Notes: generated by a model not told the origin, from the letters alone. A stretch of DNA of 41,806 nucleotides from Candidatus Uhrbacteria bacterium (GCA_018664485.1 JABJOE010000002.1:75896-117701); one strand, 5' to 3'; counted from the stretch's first letter, positions 22,594 to 30,948 are shown. Numbers and translations: made by a program.

Positions 22594-23262
22594 GCTGTTG
22601 GCGATTTCATGCACGGCTTTTTCCGTAGACCCAACCGTTTCCTCTAGATCAGTTTGACGTAGGCTCTGAGCCGAGAGCGCTATCCCATAAAACGGATGGT
22701 CGGGATGGAAGGTGATGTATACATGTGTATCTTCGAGATCCCACCCAAACCAAGATGTATCACCTTTAATGCGTGCAAACGCGACACCGTGATCATTGAT
22801 TAAAATCTCGCAAGCTTCATTTGGCTGCACGTAGTAGGCGTCATTATTTTTATAACTATCGCAAAATTCTCGCACTGCATCTTCACTTGATGCCTCGACT
22901 GCAATGTCACCCCACCAACCATCACGTGGCATAGTCTCACCCTCACTTACGAGCATAAGAAAAGGAACATCGTAGGCTGATAGCGTAGACTCCATGCGAA
23001 ATTCCTTAAGCTCTTCTGGTGGCACTCCGATCCATTCGGTTATCTCACTCCAGGCAGCTGGATATGTGAAAGATACTCCAAGCTCCTCGCTCTCAAAGTT
23101 ACGGTACCGACTTCCTTCGTAATATATTTCAGGGCTGTCATCAATTAGTCCAAGCCCGGAGGTCTGACTATTTGTTTTTGCTATGTAGTAGGCGGAGATT
23201 ACGGCGATCGCTAAAATTAGAACGATCAACGTGTATTTGAGAGCATCTTTTTTCTTTAGCAT
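22576..23262 (-). CDS. Membrane-anchored protein of unknown function (PsbP-like segment)
   Basis: 228 residues from ATG 23262. The open frame continues to 23415, but that part (with GFEPTTFSLARR) is the antisense of the tRNA-Gly gene and is rejected. One N-terminal helix (about 9-30) anchors an extracytoplasmic domain. Its segment FESEELGVSFTYPAAWSEI is like the start of PsbP/DUF-type domains in many secreted bacterial proteins. TATTAT lies eight bases before the ATG, a likely leaderless start. It converges on the RppH-like gene with an 18-base overlap. Function unknown. Confidence 0.75.
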   Translation of the reverse strand: MLKKKDALKYTLIVLILAIAVISAYYIAKTNSQTSGLGLIDDSPEIYYEGSRYRNFESEELGVSFTYPAAWSEITEWIGVPPEELKEFRMESTLSAYDVPFLMLVSEGETMPRDGWWGDIAVEASSEDAVREFCDSYKNNDAYYVQPNEACEILINDHGVAFARIKGDTSWFGWDLEDTHVYITFHPDHPFYGIALSAQSLRQTDLEETVGSTEKAVHEIANSLSFTE

Positions 23263-23292
23263 ACTGTTATATAATAGCGAACATGGGCTCGG

Positions 23293-23321
23293 TTGACGAG
23301 TCCTTGGGTATAGCCTAGAAT
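23293..23321 (+). promoter_or_regulatory. Promoter of tRNA-Gly
   Basis: TTGACG (23293-23298), 17-base spacer, TAGAAT (23316-23321), 18 bases before the tRNA. Confidence 0.75.
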
Positions 23322-23339
23322 TTTCTCGAGCACTATATT

Positions 23340-23414
<75 letters not shown>

Positions 23415-23419
23415 ATAGC

Positions 23420-23446
23420 CACCTTCCGTATGGAGGGTGTTTGTTG
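23420..23446 (+). terminator. Terminator of tRNA-Gly
   Basis: CACCTTCC/GGAGGGTG 8-bp stem with one wobble, loop GTAT, followed by TTTGTTG. Confidence 0.75.
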
Positions 23447-23506
23447 TTATACTTAGGCCAATAACTATTATATGGTTTGGCAATAATTTACTAGCTTACG
23501 ATAGAT

Positions 23507-24613
23507 ATGAGTGAAAATGAAGAAATGGAAGTAAATCAGGATGTTATGGATGCTGCGGCCGAGCAGGTTGAAGCGCGAGAGGCTAAGCTTGAAGGCGCTG
23601 CCGAGCAAGCTGAGGCTCAAGAAACGTTGAATAGACAAGAGGCGGAAAGTTTTGTATCTGGGCTTGAGGGTGAGGGAGGTAAGGAACGTGCGCAAGAAGC
23701 GCACGAGGATTTTGAGGCGCGCGCTCAGAGTGCTCGCGAGAAAGTAGAGACGTTACTTAAGGGTGCAAAGATGGCAAAAGAAGGGTTGCACAAGCTGACG
23801 GAACGTTTTGAAAGTATTGATCTGACAGACGAGGCTTTGAACGAGAAGGGGGTAGCGGACGTGATCACCGGAGCTTTGGAAGAGCATTTTTCAGCAGATA
23901 TGGACGAGCTTATGAGCGCCACCGAGGGAATGAGTCCTGCATTTTTTGCAGCTAGTTTTATGCGCGACGCTTATCGGTCAGTGATGGCAGATAGTGATGA
24001 GGAGACAGCTGCGGCGCGAAAGAGTGTTTGGAAAAAATCTGCAAAAGTTAATCCTCTTATCGCTATGGCAGATTGGGGACACAATGTTTGGGGAGCCGCT
24101 ACCAAAGAAGGCGAGGAACGTCAGGCTCATGTTGACGACATGAAGGAGACTCTTGCTAGCAATTCTTGGTTGGCAAAAATGTTCCTTCAGGATAATGGAG
24201 ATGTTATTAAGGAACAGCGAATTCGTGCACAGGTTAGTTCAGATGTACTTGCTGTACTTGCGCCGTTTAGCATGGGGCTTGGCCCTGAGGTTGCAGCAGC
24301 GGTAAAGATCGGTAAGGTTGGAATGGAAAAATATACTGAAAAGCTTCAAGGTCTTGAAACTCGAATCGATGCTGGCGAGGAAATTTCAAAGGGTGATGTC
24401 TTGTCAGAGCTTACAAAGGCATCTGTTGAGATAGTTGATAAAGACCCTGCTGAACTCATAAAACTCGCTGCCGAGGCAGCGCTTGCGTCAGGCGGTATCG
24501 AGAATGAAGCGGGACTTATGGCGCTTGAGCTACTAAAGGCAAAGCCGGAAATCGGAGTTGCTGCATTGCACAAGCTTGATAGTGCTATTACGACTGATCG
24601 CGCTGCGGCGTAG
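23507..24613 (+). CDS. Acidic, helical cytosolic protein of unknown function
   Basis: 368 residues, not recognised. Residues 1-90 are extremely rich in Glu, Ala and Gln and look like a long coiled coil. The rest is alpha-helical with amphipathic Ala-rich segments (for example EVAAAVKIGKVGMEKYTEKL). No signal peptide or membrane helix. A promoter candidate (TTGTTA, 16 bases, TATTAT) stands about 50 bases upstream; no Shine-Dalgarno sequence. It ends at a strong bidirectional terminator. It is AT-richer in codon use, like the conserved host genes, and could be a lineage-specific structural protein. Confidence 0.75.
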   Translation: MSENEEMEVNQDVMDAAAEQVEAREAKLEGAAEQAEAQETLNRQEAESFVSGLEGEGGKERAQEAHEDFEARAQSAREKVETLLKGAKMAKEGLHKLTERFESIDLTDEALNEKGVADVITGALEEHFSADMDELMSATEGMSPAFFAASFMRDAYRSVMADSDEETAAARKSVWKKSAKVNPLIAMADWGHNVWGAATKEGEERQAHVDDMKETLASNSWLAKMFLQDNGDVIKEQRIRAQVSSDVLAVLAPFSMGLGPEVAAAVKIGKVGMEKYTEKLQGLETRIDAGEEISKGDVLSELTKASVEIVDKDPAELIKLAAEAALASGGIENEAGLMALELLKAKPEIGVAALHKLDSAITTDRAAA

Positions 24614-24636
24614 TCACGAGACTGTAAAATAAAGAA

Positions 24637-24671
24637 AGAAAAAGAAGCGGCAAAGAGCCGCTTCTTTTTCT
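24637..24671. terminator. Bidirectional terminator between convergent genes
   Basis: Perfect 15-bp stem AGAAAAAGAAGCGGC (24637-24651)/GCCGCTTCTTTTTCT (24657-24671), loop AAAGA. A- and T-rich arms give a T tract on either strand. Confidence 0.9.
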
Positions 24672-24874
24672 TATCGGGCAGGTGCCGCCTGTTCGCGTGC
24701 CCAGCGAATGCCGCTGCGATTACCCGCCATGTACTGTTCTTGAGCAATCTCAACAAGAAGGTTTTTTACTTGTGAACTAGTCTCGTCTGCAAGACCAAGG
24801 TTACTCATCAGCGTTGAAAAACGATTTGATAACTCAATGTACCACTTTGCGTTTGGATTTTTTACGTGTGCCAT
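24671..24874 (-). CDS. Small protein of unknown function, 67 aa
   Basis: From ATG 24874 it begins four bases after the stop of the LTD-protein gene, so the two are probably cotranscribed. A TTG at 24922 would add 16 residues inside the upstream gene's end. The protein is soluble and helical (NPNAKWYIELSNRFSTLMSN, then EIAQEQYMAGNRSGIRWARE). Family not recognised. Its position in an operon and tight coupling to the terminator support a real gene. Confidence 0.6.
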   Translation of the reverse strand: MAHVKNPNAKWYIELSNRFSTLMSNLGLADETSSQVKNLLVEIAQEQYMAGNRSGIRWAREQAAPAR

Positions 24875-24878
24875 AGGA

Positions 24879-27032
24879 TTATGTTGATTGATAAGATCCA
24901 GGATTAAATTTGTAGATAACAAACCAGTAAGCGATCATGCTCGCGCTTCCCCCCATCAAGATTGCTCCGATCCAAGGAAAGCTATCGTCTCCAGTCGTTG
25001 TCATTCCTGCGAATGTTTCTGCGTCTTGCTCTTCTACGGTTTCGTCTACGAGTTCTGTCACGTCATCCCAGCTACGTGTGTAGAGTTGAACGACGTCTCC
25101 TCGTGTACGAACGATTCCAGTGACCGTATAGGCGCTTGCTCCAAGGTCAGACCAGCTCATTCCAGCTTTTTCGTTTGCAATGATTTCTATTTGGCCCGAG
25201 TCGTCTCCAAGCGTGAGCACTTTGCCATCGATGCCGAGGATTTCTCCACCGACCTCCATGAGCGACCCGATGTCGTGACTGAAGACATCTGCTACAGAAG
25301 ATTCGGTAGGTTCGGTGGACTGTGATCCAGTGATTTGAATGAATTCCTGCCCAGCGATTTTCACTCGTTCTTCGTTCCAGGCCGTTGACGATTCTCCCGT
25401 CACGCGCACAACGTCACCAACTTGAAGCTCTGGCCAATCTGCGTGATAGAAGTAGAGTTGCATTCCGTCAATGAAAGCAATTTGTGATCCGAATGTTCCA
25501 GGCGCCGCCGTTACCATACCCTCAACACTACTTAGACTTGATGAAGCCTCTGACTTTGATGAATCTGTTTGAGTTTCATCTTCCGGTACGTCTGCTATGG
25601 CGATAATGTGATGAATGTCGGATTGCTCGGAAACCACATTATCCTCTCCCGTGCTCGTTTGCTCAGCGTCCGAAACATTTTCGTGTTCATCTTGCGAATC
25701 AGTGTCGGTGTCGGCCGCTTGATCGTCTGACTGTACGTTTTCATATCCAGTTTGGGTTAATTCTGGAACGGTATTTGATGCACCCGGCGTGAGAGTTGAG
25801 GTGACATACCAGTTATAGTCCTCCATTCGTGCAAGATTCTCTCCCTTGGCAGGCGCCTCCGGATCGTATCCATATGTGAGGCTGTCGATTACCGTTCCAA
25901 GTGCGTCTTTGAGAACTACTGAGTCTCCACCGTTATTTAGATTTCCCTTTATTTTTTCAACTACAAGAAAATTTCCAGGTAAAAGAATTGTGCTTTCAAG
26001 GGCGGTTGATTTTCCTGACCCCTCTTCTATCGTCCATCCAGTAAGGTCGACCTCTACATTTGTATGGTTGAATAGTTCTACCCATTCTTCTCCGTCTGCA
26101 GGATCGGAAACGATTTCGTTAAGTATTACTGAACCAGGCTCGTATCCGGTTTGTGTTTCTGTGACTGATTCCTCCGGTTCCTCTGCAAGCTCTTCGCTTT
26201 CTTCCGTTAACTCGCTTGATGACGTTTGATCAGTTGTGTCACCAGCTTCATCTTCAGATGTGTCGGTCATTACCTGGTCAAAATCATCGTCTTGTTCTTC
26301 GGATTCAGGTTCCAAAACATCTTCGTGGAGATTGCTAGGCATGTAGAGCGAGTAACAGTTTGCCAGCTGTTCCTCACTTAGCTCGACTGTACTTTCTGAT
26401 AATTCTTCAACCTCGTCGGCGGCAGCTTCTACAGTCGTTGCGGAATCCGTAGGCTGGACTGCAACAGACGAAGCGTTTGAAACTGCACCTGGGGATCCAA
26501 GCTGTGTTGTGTCGGAGAGTCCGGTAGACTGAGTAGCGCTGCTCCAGGTTCGGTCGGCAGCATTCCTTTGCATTGACACAAATGGTTCTGTTGATCCGGC
26601 TTCAGGCGCTCCTCCGTCACCCACGCCGTCGACCACAGTACCGTCGGGCATTGCCAATAAGATTTCCTGCGAGCTATTTGATAAACTTAGCGACGCGGTT
26701 ACAAGATCGGCTTCGACGGTTAGGGTAGTTTTCTCATTATCGGTAGCGTAGTTTGCAATCAATAGTGTGCCGTAAGCTTCTAGTACTGTTCTCTCGGCGA
26801 TTGATAGTGCTTCTCCCTTACTTGCACTGCCGGTGATAACCCACCCGCTAAGATCCACGCTTTGGCCATCCGCGTTATGCAGCTCGATCCATTCATCGGA
26901 ACGGCTTTGCGAGGACCCGGCCCAGTTGATTTCGGAGATGTAGACGTCGGGTGTAAATGTGGTCTCCGCACTGGCGGGTAGAGCTTGCATAGAGAGCAAG
27001 CCGAATACGAGAAAGACATATAAATATCTCAT
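24879..27032 (-). CDS. Surface protein with two lamin-tail domains and OB-fold-like region
   Basis: 717 residues from ATG 27032; the frame open to 27302 runs across the tRNA-Leu antisense and is rejected. The signal peptide ends PASA (about 20). LTD 1 (about 25-145) has YISEINWAGS, DEWIELHN, DLSGWVI. An acidic Ser/Glu-rich linker (about 180-300) follows. LTD 2 (about 305-425) has VILNEIVSDPADGEEWVELFN and VDLTGWTI. A second acidic linker leads to two OB-like segments (about 505-650; GMVTAAPGTFGSQIAFIDG, VGDVVRVTGE, YTVTGIVRTRGD), as in YhcR-type secreted nucleases but without a nuclease domain. A C-terminal helix (about 686-708) with a short positive tail anchors it. Likely displayed on the cell surface and possibly DNA-binding; this is inferred from domains only. 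Confidence 0.85.
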   Translation of the reverse strand: MRYLYVFLVFGLLSMQALPASAETTFTPDVYISEINWAGSSQSRSDEWIELHNADGQSVDLSGWVITGSASKGEALSIAERTVLEAYGTLLIANYATDNEKTTLTVEADLVTASLSLSNSSQEILLAMPDGTVVDGVGDGGAPEAGSTEPFVSMQRNAADRTWSSATQSTGLSDTTQLGSPGAVSNASSVAVQPTDSATTVEAAADEVEELSESTVELSEEQLANCYSLYMPSNLHEDVLEPESEEQDDDFDQVMTDTSEDEAGDTTDQTSSSELTEESEELAEEPEESVTETQTGYEPGSVILNEIVSDPADGEEWVELFNHTNVEVDLTGWTIEEGSGKSTALESTILLPGNFLVVEKIKGNLNNGGDSVVLKDALGTVIDSLTYGYDPEAPAKGENLARMEDYNWYVTSTLTPGASNTVPELTQTGYENVQSDDQAADTDTDSQDEHENVSDAEQTSTGEDNVVSEQSDIHHIIAIADVPEDETQTDSSKSEASSSLSSVEGMVTAAPGTFGSQIAFIDGMQLYFYHADWPELQVGDVVRVTGESSTAWNEERVKIAGQEFIQITGSQSTEPTESSVADVFSHDIGSLMEVGGEILGIDGKVLTLGDDSGQIEIIANEKAGMSWSDLGASAYTVTGIVRTRGDVVQLYTRSWDDVTELVDETVEEQDAETFAGMTTTGDDSFPWIGAILMGGSASMIAYWFVIYKFNPGSYQST

Positions 27033-27114
27033 AATAATTTCGGGAATATTTCCCAGATGTAATTTGTTAAGGTGCAAGGCCTTGCTGTCCCGTGCGCAAT
27101 ATCGAGACAGAATG

Positions 27115-27148
27115 AAACTCCCCACCCGCAAAAGCGAGTAGGGAGTTT
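27115..27148 (-). promoter_or_regulatory. Structured leader hairpin upstream of the LTD-protein gene
   Basis: AAACTCCCCACCCGC (27115-27129) faces GCGAGTAGGGAGTTT (27134-27148). The two non-matching positions are G-U wobbles only if the minus strand is transcribed, so the RNA is likely minus-strand, in the leader of the LTD gene. TTGACG (27185-27180, minus) may be its -35. No T run after it, so it is not a standard terminator. Confidence 0.45.
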
Positions 27149-27259
27149 GTATATCCATTACCCCATGTATGAAGGTCTGCGTCAAGTATAGGTTGTGGAA
27201 GGGTTGATAAAAAGTCGCTATTCTGGCATACTTGGCGAGCCTAAGAAATAGGCGTACGT

Positions 27260-27344
27260 GCCGGGATGGTGGAATTGGTAGACACGCGTGCCTTAGGAGC
27301 ACGTGCCGTAAGGTGTGCAGGTTCGAGTCCTGTTCCCGGTACCA
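27260..27344 (+). tRNA. tRNA-Leu (anticodon UAG)
   Basis: Acceptor arms GCCGGGA/TCCCGGT, long variable arm, anticodon stem GCGTGC/GCACGT around loop CTTAGGA (anticodon TAG), T-arm GCAGG-TTCGAGT-CCTGT, A73 and CCA encoded. A promoter TTGATA, 17 bases, CATACT lies about 30 bases upstream. Confidence 0.95.
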
Positions 27345-27352
27345 TCAAAATG

Positions 27353-27375
27353 ACGCAACCGAAAGGTTGGGTCTT
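27353..27375 (+). terminator. Terminator of tRNA-Leu(UAG)
   Basis: ACGCAACC-GAAA-GGTTGGGT stem (one wobble) followed by CTTTTTG, nine bases after CCA. Confidence 0.7.
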
Positions 27376-27761
27376 TTTGATTCTGCGACAGGACTCGATC
27401 GGATTTAATTGTCCTGCTTGCCTGCCGTAGCTTCAGCGAAGGCAGGTTCCCGGTACCACTGAGCTGAGCTCGGTTTGATCGATGTGATACGGAAGCTGAG
27501 CTTCCGTTAGGACAAACGTCAAGATAGGCTTAGCTTGGTGATAGTCCAGCTCAGCTGGAACAAAACGCTCTCAGATAGCGATCTGTTGGATTGCAGCTAT
27601 GATCCTCGACACCGACCAATGGGGTCGGCTTACTCTGGTTCTCGCTGCGCCTGTCTGCCGACAGGCAGGCACCAACATCTCATCTATCTGATAGCGTTTT
27701 TGAATTACGACACCCGTTCACCGAAACTATCACCAACTGATGATGTTTTATTTTTATGTAG

Positions 27762-27782
27762 ATACGCAACCGGGTTGCGTAT
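27762..27782. repeat. 21-bp palindrome with GCAAC/GTTGC core
   Basis: Arms ATACGCAACC and GGTTGCGTAT around one base, followed by TTTTG. Same core as 5095-5119 and 31898-31914. Confidence 0.6.
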
Positions 27783-27882
27783 TTTGATTCTGCGATCTGT
27801 GGGTTCAATTTTATAAATATAAGAAAATATCGTGAGTTAAAAGTAGCCTGACTCATTATGTTTTAGTTTTTGGATGCACGTA

Positions 27883-27908
27883 GGGCCTGGTCGAAGTAGA
27901 CCAGGCCC
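27883..27908 (-). terminator. Hairpin after the 325-aa protein gene
   Basis: Perfect 10-bp stem GGGCCTGGTC (27883-27892)/GACCAGGCCC (27899-27908). On the minus strand it is followed by TACGTGCATCC rather than a T run; GTGCATC is shared with the terminators at 36355 and 33330. Confidence 0.55.
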
Positions 27909-27918
27909 CAAGGACGTT

Positions 27919-28896
27919 TCAATTTGTGTTGTCGAGCACATCTCGAAGCGTGTTCGATCTGTTCTCGGTCACCTCCACGAGTTTCACCAAGTGCTCTGAC
28001 ACAACTGTCAGTTGCGCCCTCCGCTCAGGCGAAATGTCGTCTCGTCTCGCCTCGGCAGTTACCTCATGCATGATTTTTGCAAGCGAAAGTCTGGTGGCAG
28101 ATAGACGCTCAGCGAGCGTGCCTCCGGGGGTGAGCCCGATGGCTTTGGTAAGCCTGAGCGCCTCAAGGGCTGATGGGTCAACGTCCATTTCGTCGAGCCT
28201 TATCAGGACGTCCCGCAAATAGACAGCGATTGCAGCGGAGGCCGCGTAGCCTTCGTTATCCAGGGTAACCGCAGCCTTTGTACGCTCGAGCAAAGCGGCC
28301 ATCCTTGCGATTGGCTCCAGGTTGAGCCTCCCCATCTGTTGAGTGAAGTTGCCAAGGATAGAGAGCGTACGGGCAAACTGCCCAGCCGTTTCGAGCGCCC
28401 CGCTCGTCTTAGCTTCCTTGCACGTGGCGACAAGAGCCGTTGCGTAGCCGTGGATTTCCATCGTGAGATCTTTCACACGCTCGATATGATCCTCCGCTAT
28501 ACTGTTCTCTTTATCCGCGATCTCCTCGGGCGTCGGCGCGTAGTAATTGCGCACGGCACCGAGCACGATCTTGTACATGAGGCAAGCTGTCATGATGCTT
28601 GCGCCACTCCAGTAGAATGCCCTGTTGGGCTCCGCGCCACACATAAGGAAGAAGATCAGAGCCCCCAGCGCCCCGATCACCAAGAAGTACTCCTCCAAGA
28701 ACGCAGCGAGAGAAGACGGTTCTCCAGATCGATAGCTGTTGGCAGCGGTCATCGTCGGGAGAAGTAGTCCAATTGCTGTACCTAGGGATAACGAGAGTAT
28801 CACAGCGGCTCCAGGTGAGGTGGGTGGGATGGGAAGGGAAGGGAAGGTACTTTCAGGGCCAAACGACCGGCCGATGAAGAGAGGGAGAGTACTCAT
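27919..28896 (-). CDS. Membrane protein with long cytosolic helical domain, unknown function
   Basis: 325 residues from ATG 28896; a TTG at 28914 is possible. Two or three hydrophobic segments lie at about 28-48, 66-86 and 96-115. The remainder (about 125-325) is helical and Ala/Leu/Glu-rich with repeated EALRLTKAIG-like stretches, suiting a coiled-coil or helical-bundle domain. No enzymatic motif. No Shine-Dalgarno sequence before ATG. GC-rich codon use, an isolated unit with its own hairpin. The topology recalls chemoreceptor-like or scaffold proteins, but the MCP signature is absent. Not recognised. Confidence 0.7.
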   Translation of the reverse strand: MSTLPLFIGRSFGPESTFPSLPIPPTSPGAAVILSLSLGTAIGLLLPTMTAANSYRSGEPSSLAAFLEEYFLVIGALGALIFFLMCGAEPNRAFYWSGASIMTACLMYKIVLGAVRNYYAPTPEEIADKENSIAEDHIERVKDLTMEIHGYATALVATCKEAKTSGALETAGQFARTLSILGNFTQQMGRLNLEPIARMAALLERTKAAVTLDNEGYAASAAIAVYLRDVLIRLDEMDVDPSALEALRLTKAIGLTPGGTLAERLSATRLSLAKIMHEVTAEARRDDISPERRAQLTVVSEHLVKLVEVTENRSNTLRDVLDNTN

Positions 28897-28956
28897 TTTA
28901 TTGACGATTGTCAAGTATTAAGGCACTGTGGCAATAGTTTTGACCAAAATTATATT

Positions 28957-29619
28957 ATGTCTGAAACAATAAAAACCTATCTATTAGACGACCCTGACGT
29001 CCTTATACCGATGGATCGAAAGGCTTTCTATAAGGAGCAGATCGCAGAGTACAAAGAAAATGGAAGACCATCTCGTGCTGTTGAGATCGTTCAGGCTTTT
29101 TTGTTTAATGAGGACGGAGAGCTTTTTGTGCAAAAGCGCTCAATGAAAAAATCTCATAACCCAGGACTTTTGGATAAGTCTATCGGGGGTCATATTCCAA
29201 TGGGAGACAGCTCTGATCACACCATGATGGTAGAAACAATCCAGGAGATGCAAATTCCGTCGTTTGTTATCCGGTCGGGAGAGGATTTTATTCGTACTTA
29301 CGACTTGCTTAAAACTTATTTGAGCACAGTCGCTATTATCCGTCACATCGATACATCGATCATCGAGCAGGATAAAATTATTGACGGGGAGCCCGCAACG
29401 ATCGCTGCTAAAGCTCATGTTTACGTCGGAGTGTATGGAGGGCGCGCAAAGACGGTCGATAAAGAAGCGAAAGGAATTTTACAATATACGCTTGAGGACT
29501 TGGATCGTGAGATGGAGGCGTACCCTGGAATGTTCACACAAGATTTGAAGGATTTAGTGAAACGACATCGTGTGTCACTCGAGGCTTTTGTGAAAAGATT
29601 CAGCAATAAAGAAGAATAA
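28957..29619 (+). CDS. Nudix-fold protein with degenerate Nudix box (tandem copy 1)
   Basis: 220 residues. FLFNEDGELFVQKRS (about 49-63) and NPGLLDKSIGGH (about 69-80) are like the IPP-isomerase/YfcD branch of Nudix proteins. The box is altered: VETIQEM stands where R-E-x-x-E-E is expected, so the Arg and one metal-binding Glu are missing. Hydrolytic activity may be lost or changed. The C-terminal half (YVGVYGGRAKTVDKEAKG) is shared with copy 2. Four bases separate it from copy 2, and a hydrolase gene follows, forming a three-gene operon. TATATT abuts the ATG, so the transcription start is unclear. Confidence 0.75.
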   Translation: MSETIKTYLLDDPDVLIPMDRKAFYKEQIAEYKENGRPSRAVEIVQAFLFNEDGELFVQKRSMKKSHNPGLLDKSIGGHIPMGDSSDHTMMVETIQEMQIPSFVIRSGEDFIRTYDLLKTYLSTVAIIRHIDTSIIEQDKIIDGEPATIAAKAHVYVGVYGGRAKTVDKEAKGILQYTLEDLDREMEAYPGMFTQDLKDLVKRHRVSLEAFVKRFSNKEE

Positions 29620-29623
29620 ATTT

Positions 29624-30277
29624 ATGTCAGAGATTGTAAAAACTTATTTACTAGATGAGCCGTACGTTTTGTCTCCGATGGATCGTAAGACTTTTTATAA
29701 AGAACAGGTTGCTGAATTTGAAAAGAACGGAAAACCATCTCGGGCTGTCGAGATCGTCGACGTCTTTCTGTTTAACGAGGCAGGAGAACTTTTCGTGCAA
29801 AAGCGTTCATCAAATAAAGCTCATAACCCAGGACTTTTGGATAAGTCTATTGGGGGGCATGTTGATGATGGTAATGCCGCTGATTACACGGCGATGGTTG
29901 AGACGGTCCAGGAGCTGTCGGTACCTTCCGTTGTGTTGCGCTCTGATGATGATTTTCACAAGACTCATAAAATGCTGAACACGTATTTAAGTACGATTGC
30001 TATATTGCGGCATGAAGACACACGTATTTTCGAGTTTACAAAGATGATTGGCGGGAAAGAATGTACGATAGCCAATAAGGTCAATGTGTATTTCGGAGTT
30101 TACGGAGGGAAGATTAAGACCGTTGACCAAGAAGCTAAGGGCGTGTTGCAGTATACGCTTGATGATCTCCAAGATGAGATCAAAAAGGCTCCAATGATGT
30201 TCACGCAAGAACTTGGTTATTTTATTGAGTACTATCGAGCACCGCTAGATGTATTCGTTAAGAGTATTAAAAAGTAG
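29624..30277 (+). CDS. Nudix-fold protein with degenerate Nudix box (tandem copy 2)
   Basis: 217 residues, collinear with copy 1 through its length, with well over half the residues alike by eye (for example EVLFVQKRS-type strand, NPGLLDKSIGGH, LQYTLDDLQ). The box reads VETVQEL, again without the Arg and the second Glu, so the degenerate state predates the duplication. GNAAD replaces GDSSD in the loop before it. The stop is two bases before the ATG of the alpha/beta hydrolase gene. Both may bind rather than cleave nucleotide or prenyl diphosphate. Substrate unknown. Confidence 0.75.
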   Translation: MSEIVKTYLLDEPYVLSPMDRKTFYKEQVAEFEKNGKPSRAVEIVDVFLFNEAGELFVQKRSSNKAHNPGLLDKSIGGHVDDGNAADYTAMVETVQELSVPSVVLRSDDDFHKTHKMLNTYLSTIAILRHEDTRIFEFTKMIGGKECTIANKVNVYFGVYGGKIKTVDQEAKGVLQYTLDDLQDEIKKAPMMFTQELGYFIEYYRAPLDVFVKSIKK

Positions 30278-30279
30278 TT

Positions 30280-30870
30280 ATGCGAATTGTTTTGGTACAC
30301 GGCTACAAGAGCTCGAGTAATGGTAATTTTTTCCCATGGCTGCGCGATGAATTGCACGCAAAGGGGCACGAGGTTGTGTGCCCCGATTTGCCGAATCCAG
30401 AATCTCCAGACCCGGAGGAGTGGATGCAGACATTGATCGATGCTGTCGGCGTTATTGATGACGAGACGATCATCGTCGGTCATTCACTCGGTGCTCCAAC
30501 TGCATTGCGATTTTTGGAAGCCGCCGAAGCTCGATCTACACCAAAGGCATGTATTTTGATTTCACCGGCATGGATGATTAAAAATGAGATGTTCCAAGGT
30601 TTCTTTTTGAGTGAGCTGGATTTTGATGTGTTGATGTGGAAGGCATCGAGGTTTGTTGTTCTCCATTCGCACGATGACAAGTCGATTCCGTTTGATCATG
30701 CCAAGAAGTATGCCGACGTCTTGCATGCGAAGTTGATTGAGCGCAACGAAGGGGAGATGCATTTTACGGGAGATAAATATCCGATCATTTTAGACACGAT
30801 TGAGCAGGCTGTTGCTGAAGAAATAGTTTTTAAACCGGGTGAAGAGCTCGGCCATCAATACGAAGACTAG
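30280..30870 (+). CDS. Alpha/beta hydrolase, RBBP9/YdeN family
   Basis: 196 residues, the normal size for this compact serine-hydrolase family. It has VLVHGYKSSSNGNFFPWL at the start (oxyanion loop), the nucleophile elbow GHSLG with Ser69, an Asp in HSHDDKSIPFDHA (about 134) and a His in GEMHFTG (about 164), so the triad is complete. The PDLPNPESPDPEEW segment is typical of RBBP9-like proteins. The members act as esterases or peptidases with few known substrates. It is the third gene after the two Nudix copies, two bases from the second, and ends at a strong hairpin terminator. Confidence 0.85.
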   Translation: MRIVLVHGYKSSSNGNFFPWLRDELHAKGHEVVCPDLPNPESPDPEEWMQTLIDAVGVIDDETIIVGHSLGAPTALRFLEAAEARSTPKACILISPAWMIKNEMFQGFFLSELDFDVLMWKASRFVVLHSHDDKSIPFDHAKKYADVLHAKLIERNEGEMHFTGDKYPIILDTIEQAVAEEIVFKPGEELGHQYED

Positions 30871-30889
30871 AAAAGTAACATGCAGTAAT

Positions 30890-30927
30890 CCCCGCTGACC
30901 GAGTAGGCCAGCGGGGTGTTGTTTTTT
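30890..30927. terminator. Terminator shared by convergent genes
   Basis: CCCCGCTG (30890-30897)/CAGCGGGG (30909-30916), followed by TGTTGTTTTTT on the plus strand. It ends the Nudix-hydrolase operon and lies after the convergent unknown gene at 30949. Confidence 0.85.
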
Positions 30928-30948
30928 GCCCGCGATAGGGCTACGACG

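Larger units (their letters stand above)
27345..27860 (+). repeat. Repeat-rich gene-free region with tRNA-Leu fragments
   Basis: No credible gene. It holds copies of tRNA pieces: GTTCCCGGTACCA (27446-27458, the 3' end of the tRNA just upstream), ACAGGACTCGA (inverted T-arm, near 27388) and GTGGGTTCAATT (near 27801, as in tRNA-Leu(UAA)). Serial hairpins follow: CCTGCC/GGCAGG, GGAAGCT/AGCTTCC, TCCAGC/GCTGGA, CCGACC/GGTCGG, GCCTGTC/GACAGGC, and AAAACGCT.TCAGATAG with its inverted copy near 27680. The 40-base element 27711-27750 repeats 21310-21349. The module of hairpin plus TTTTGATTCTGCGA occurs near both ends. Confidence 0.65.

Noticed and set aside
27033-27302. Extension of the LTD protein across tRNA-Leu
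   Set aside because: It crosses the tRNA antisense and hides the signal peptide that begins at 27032.
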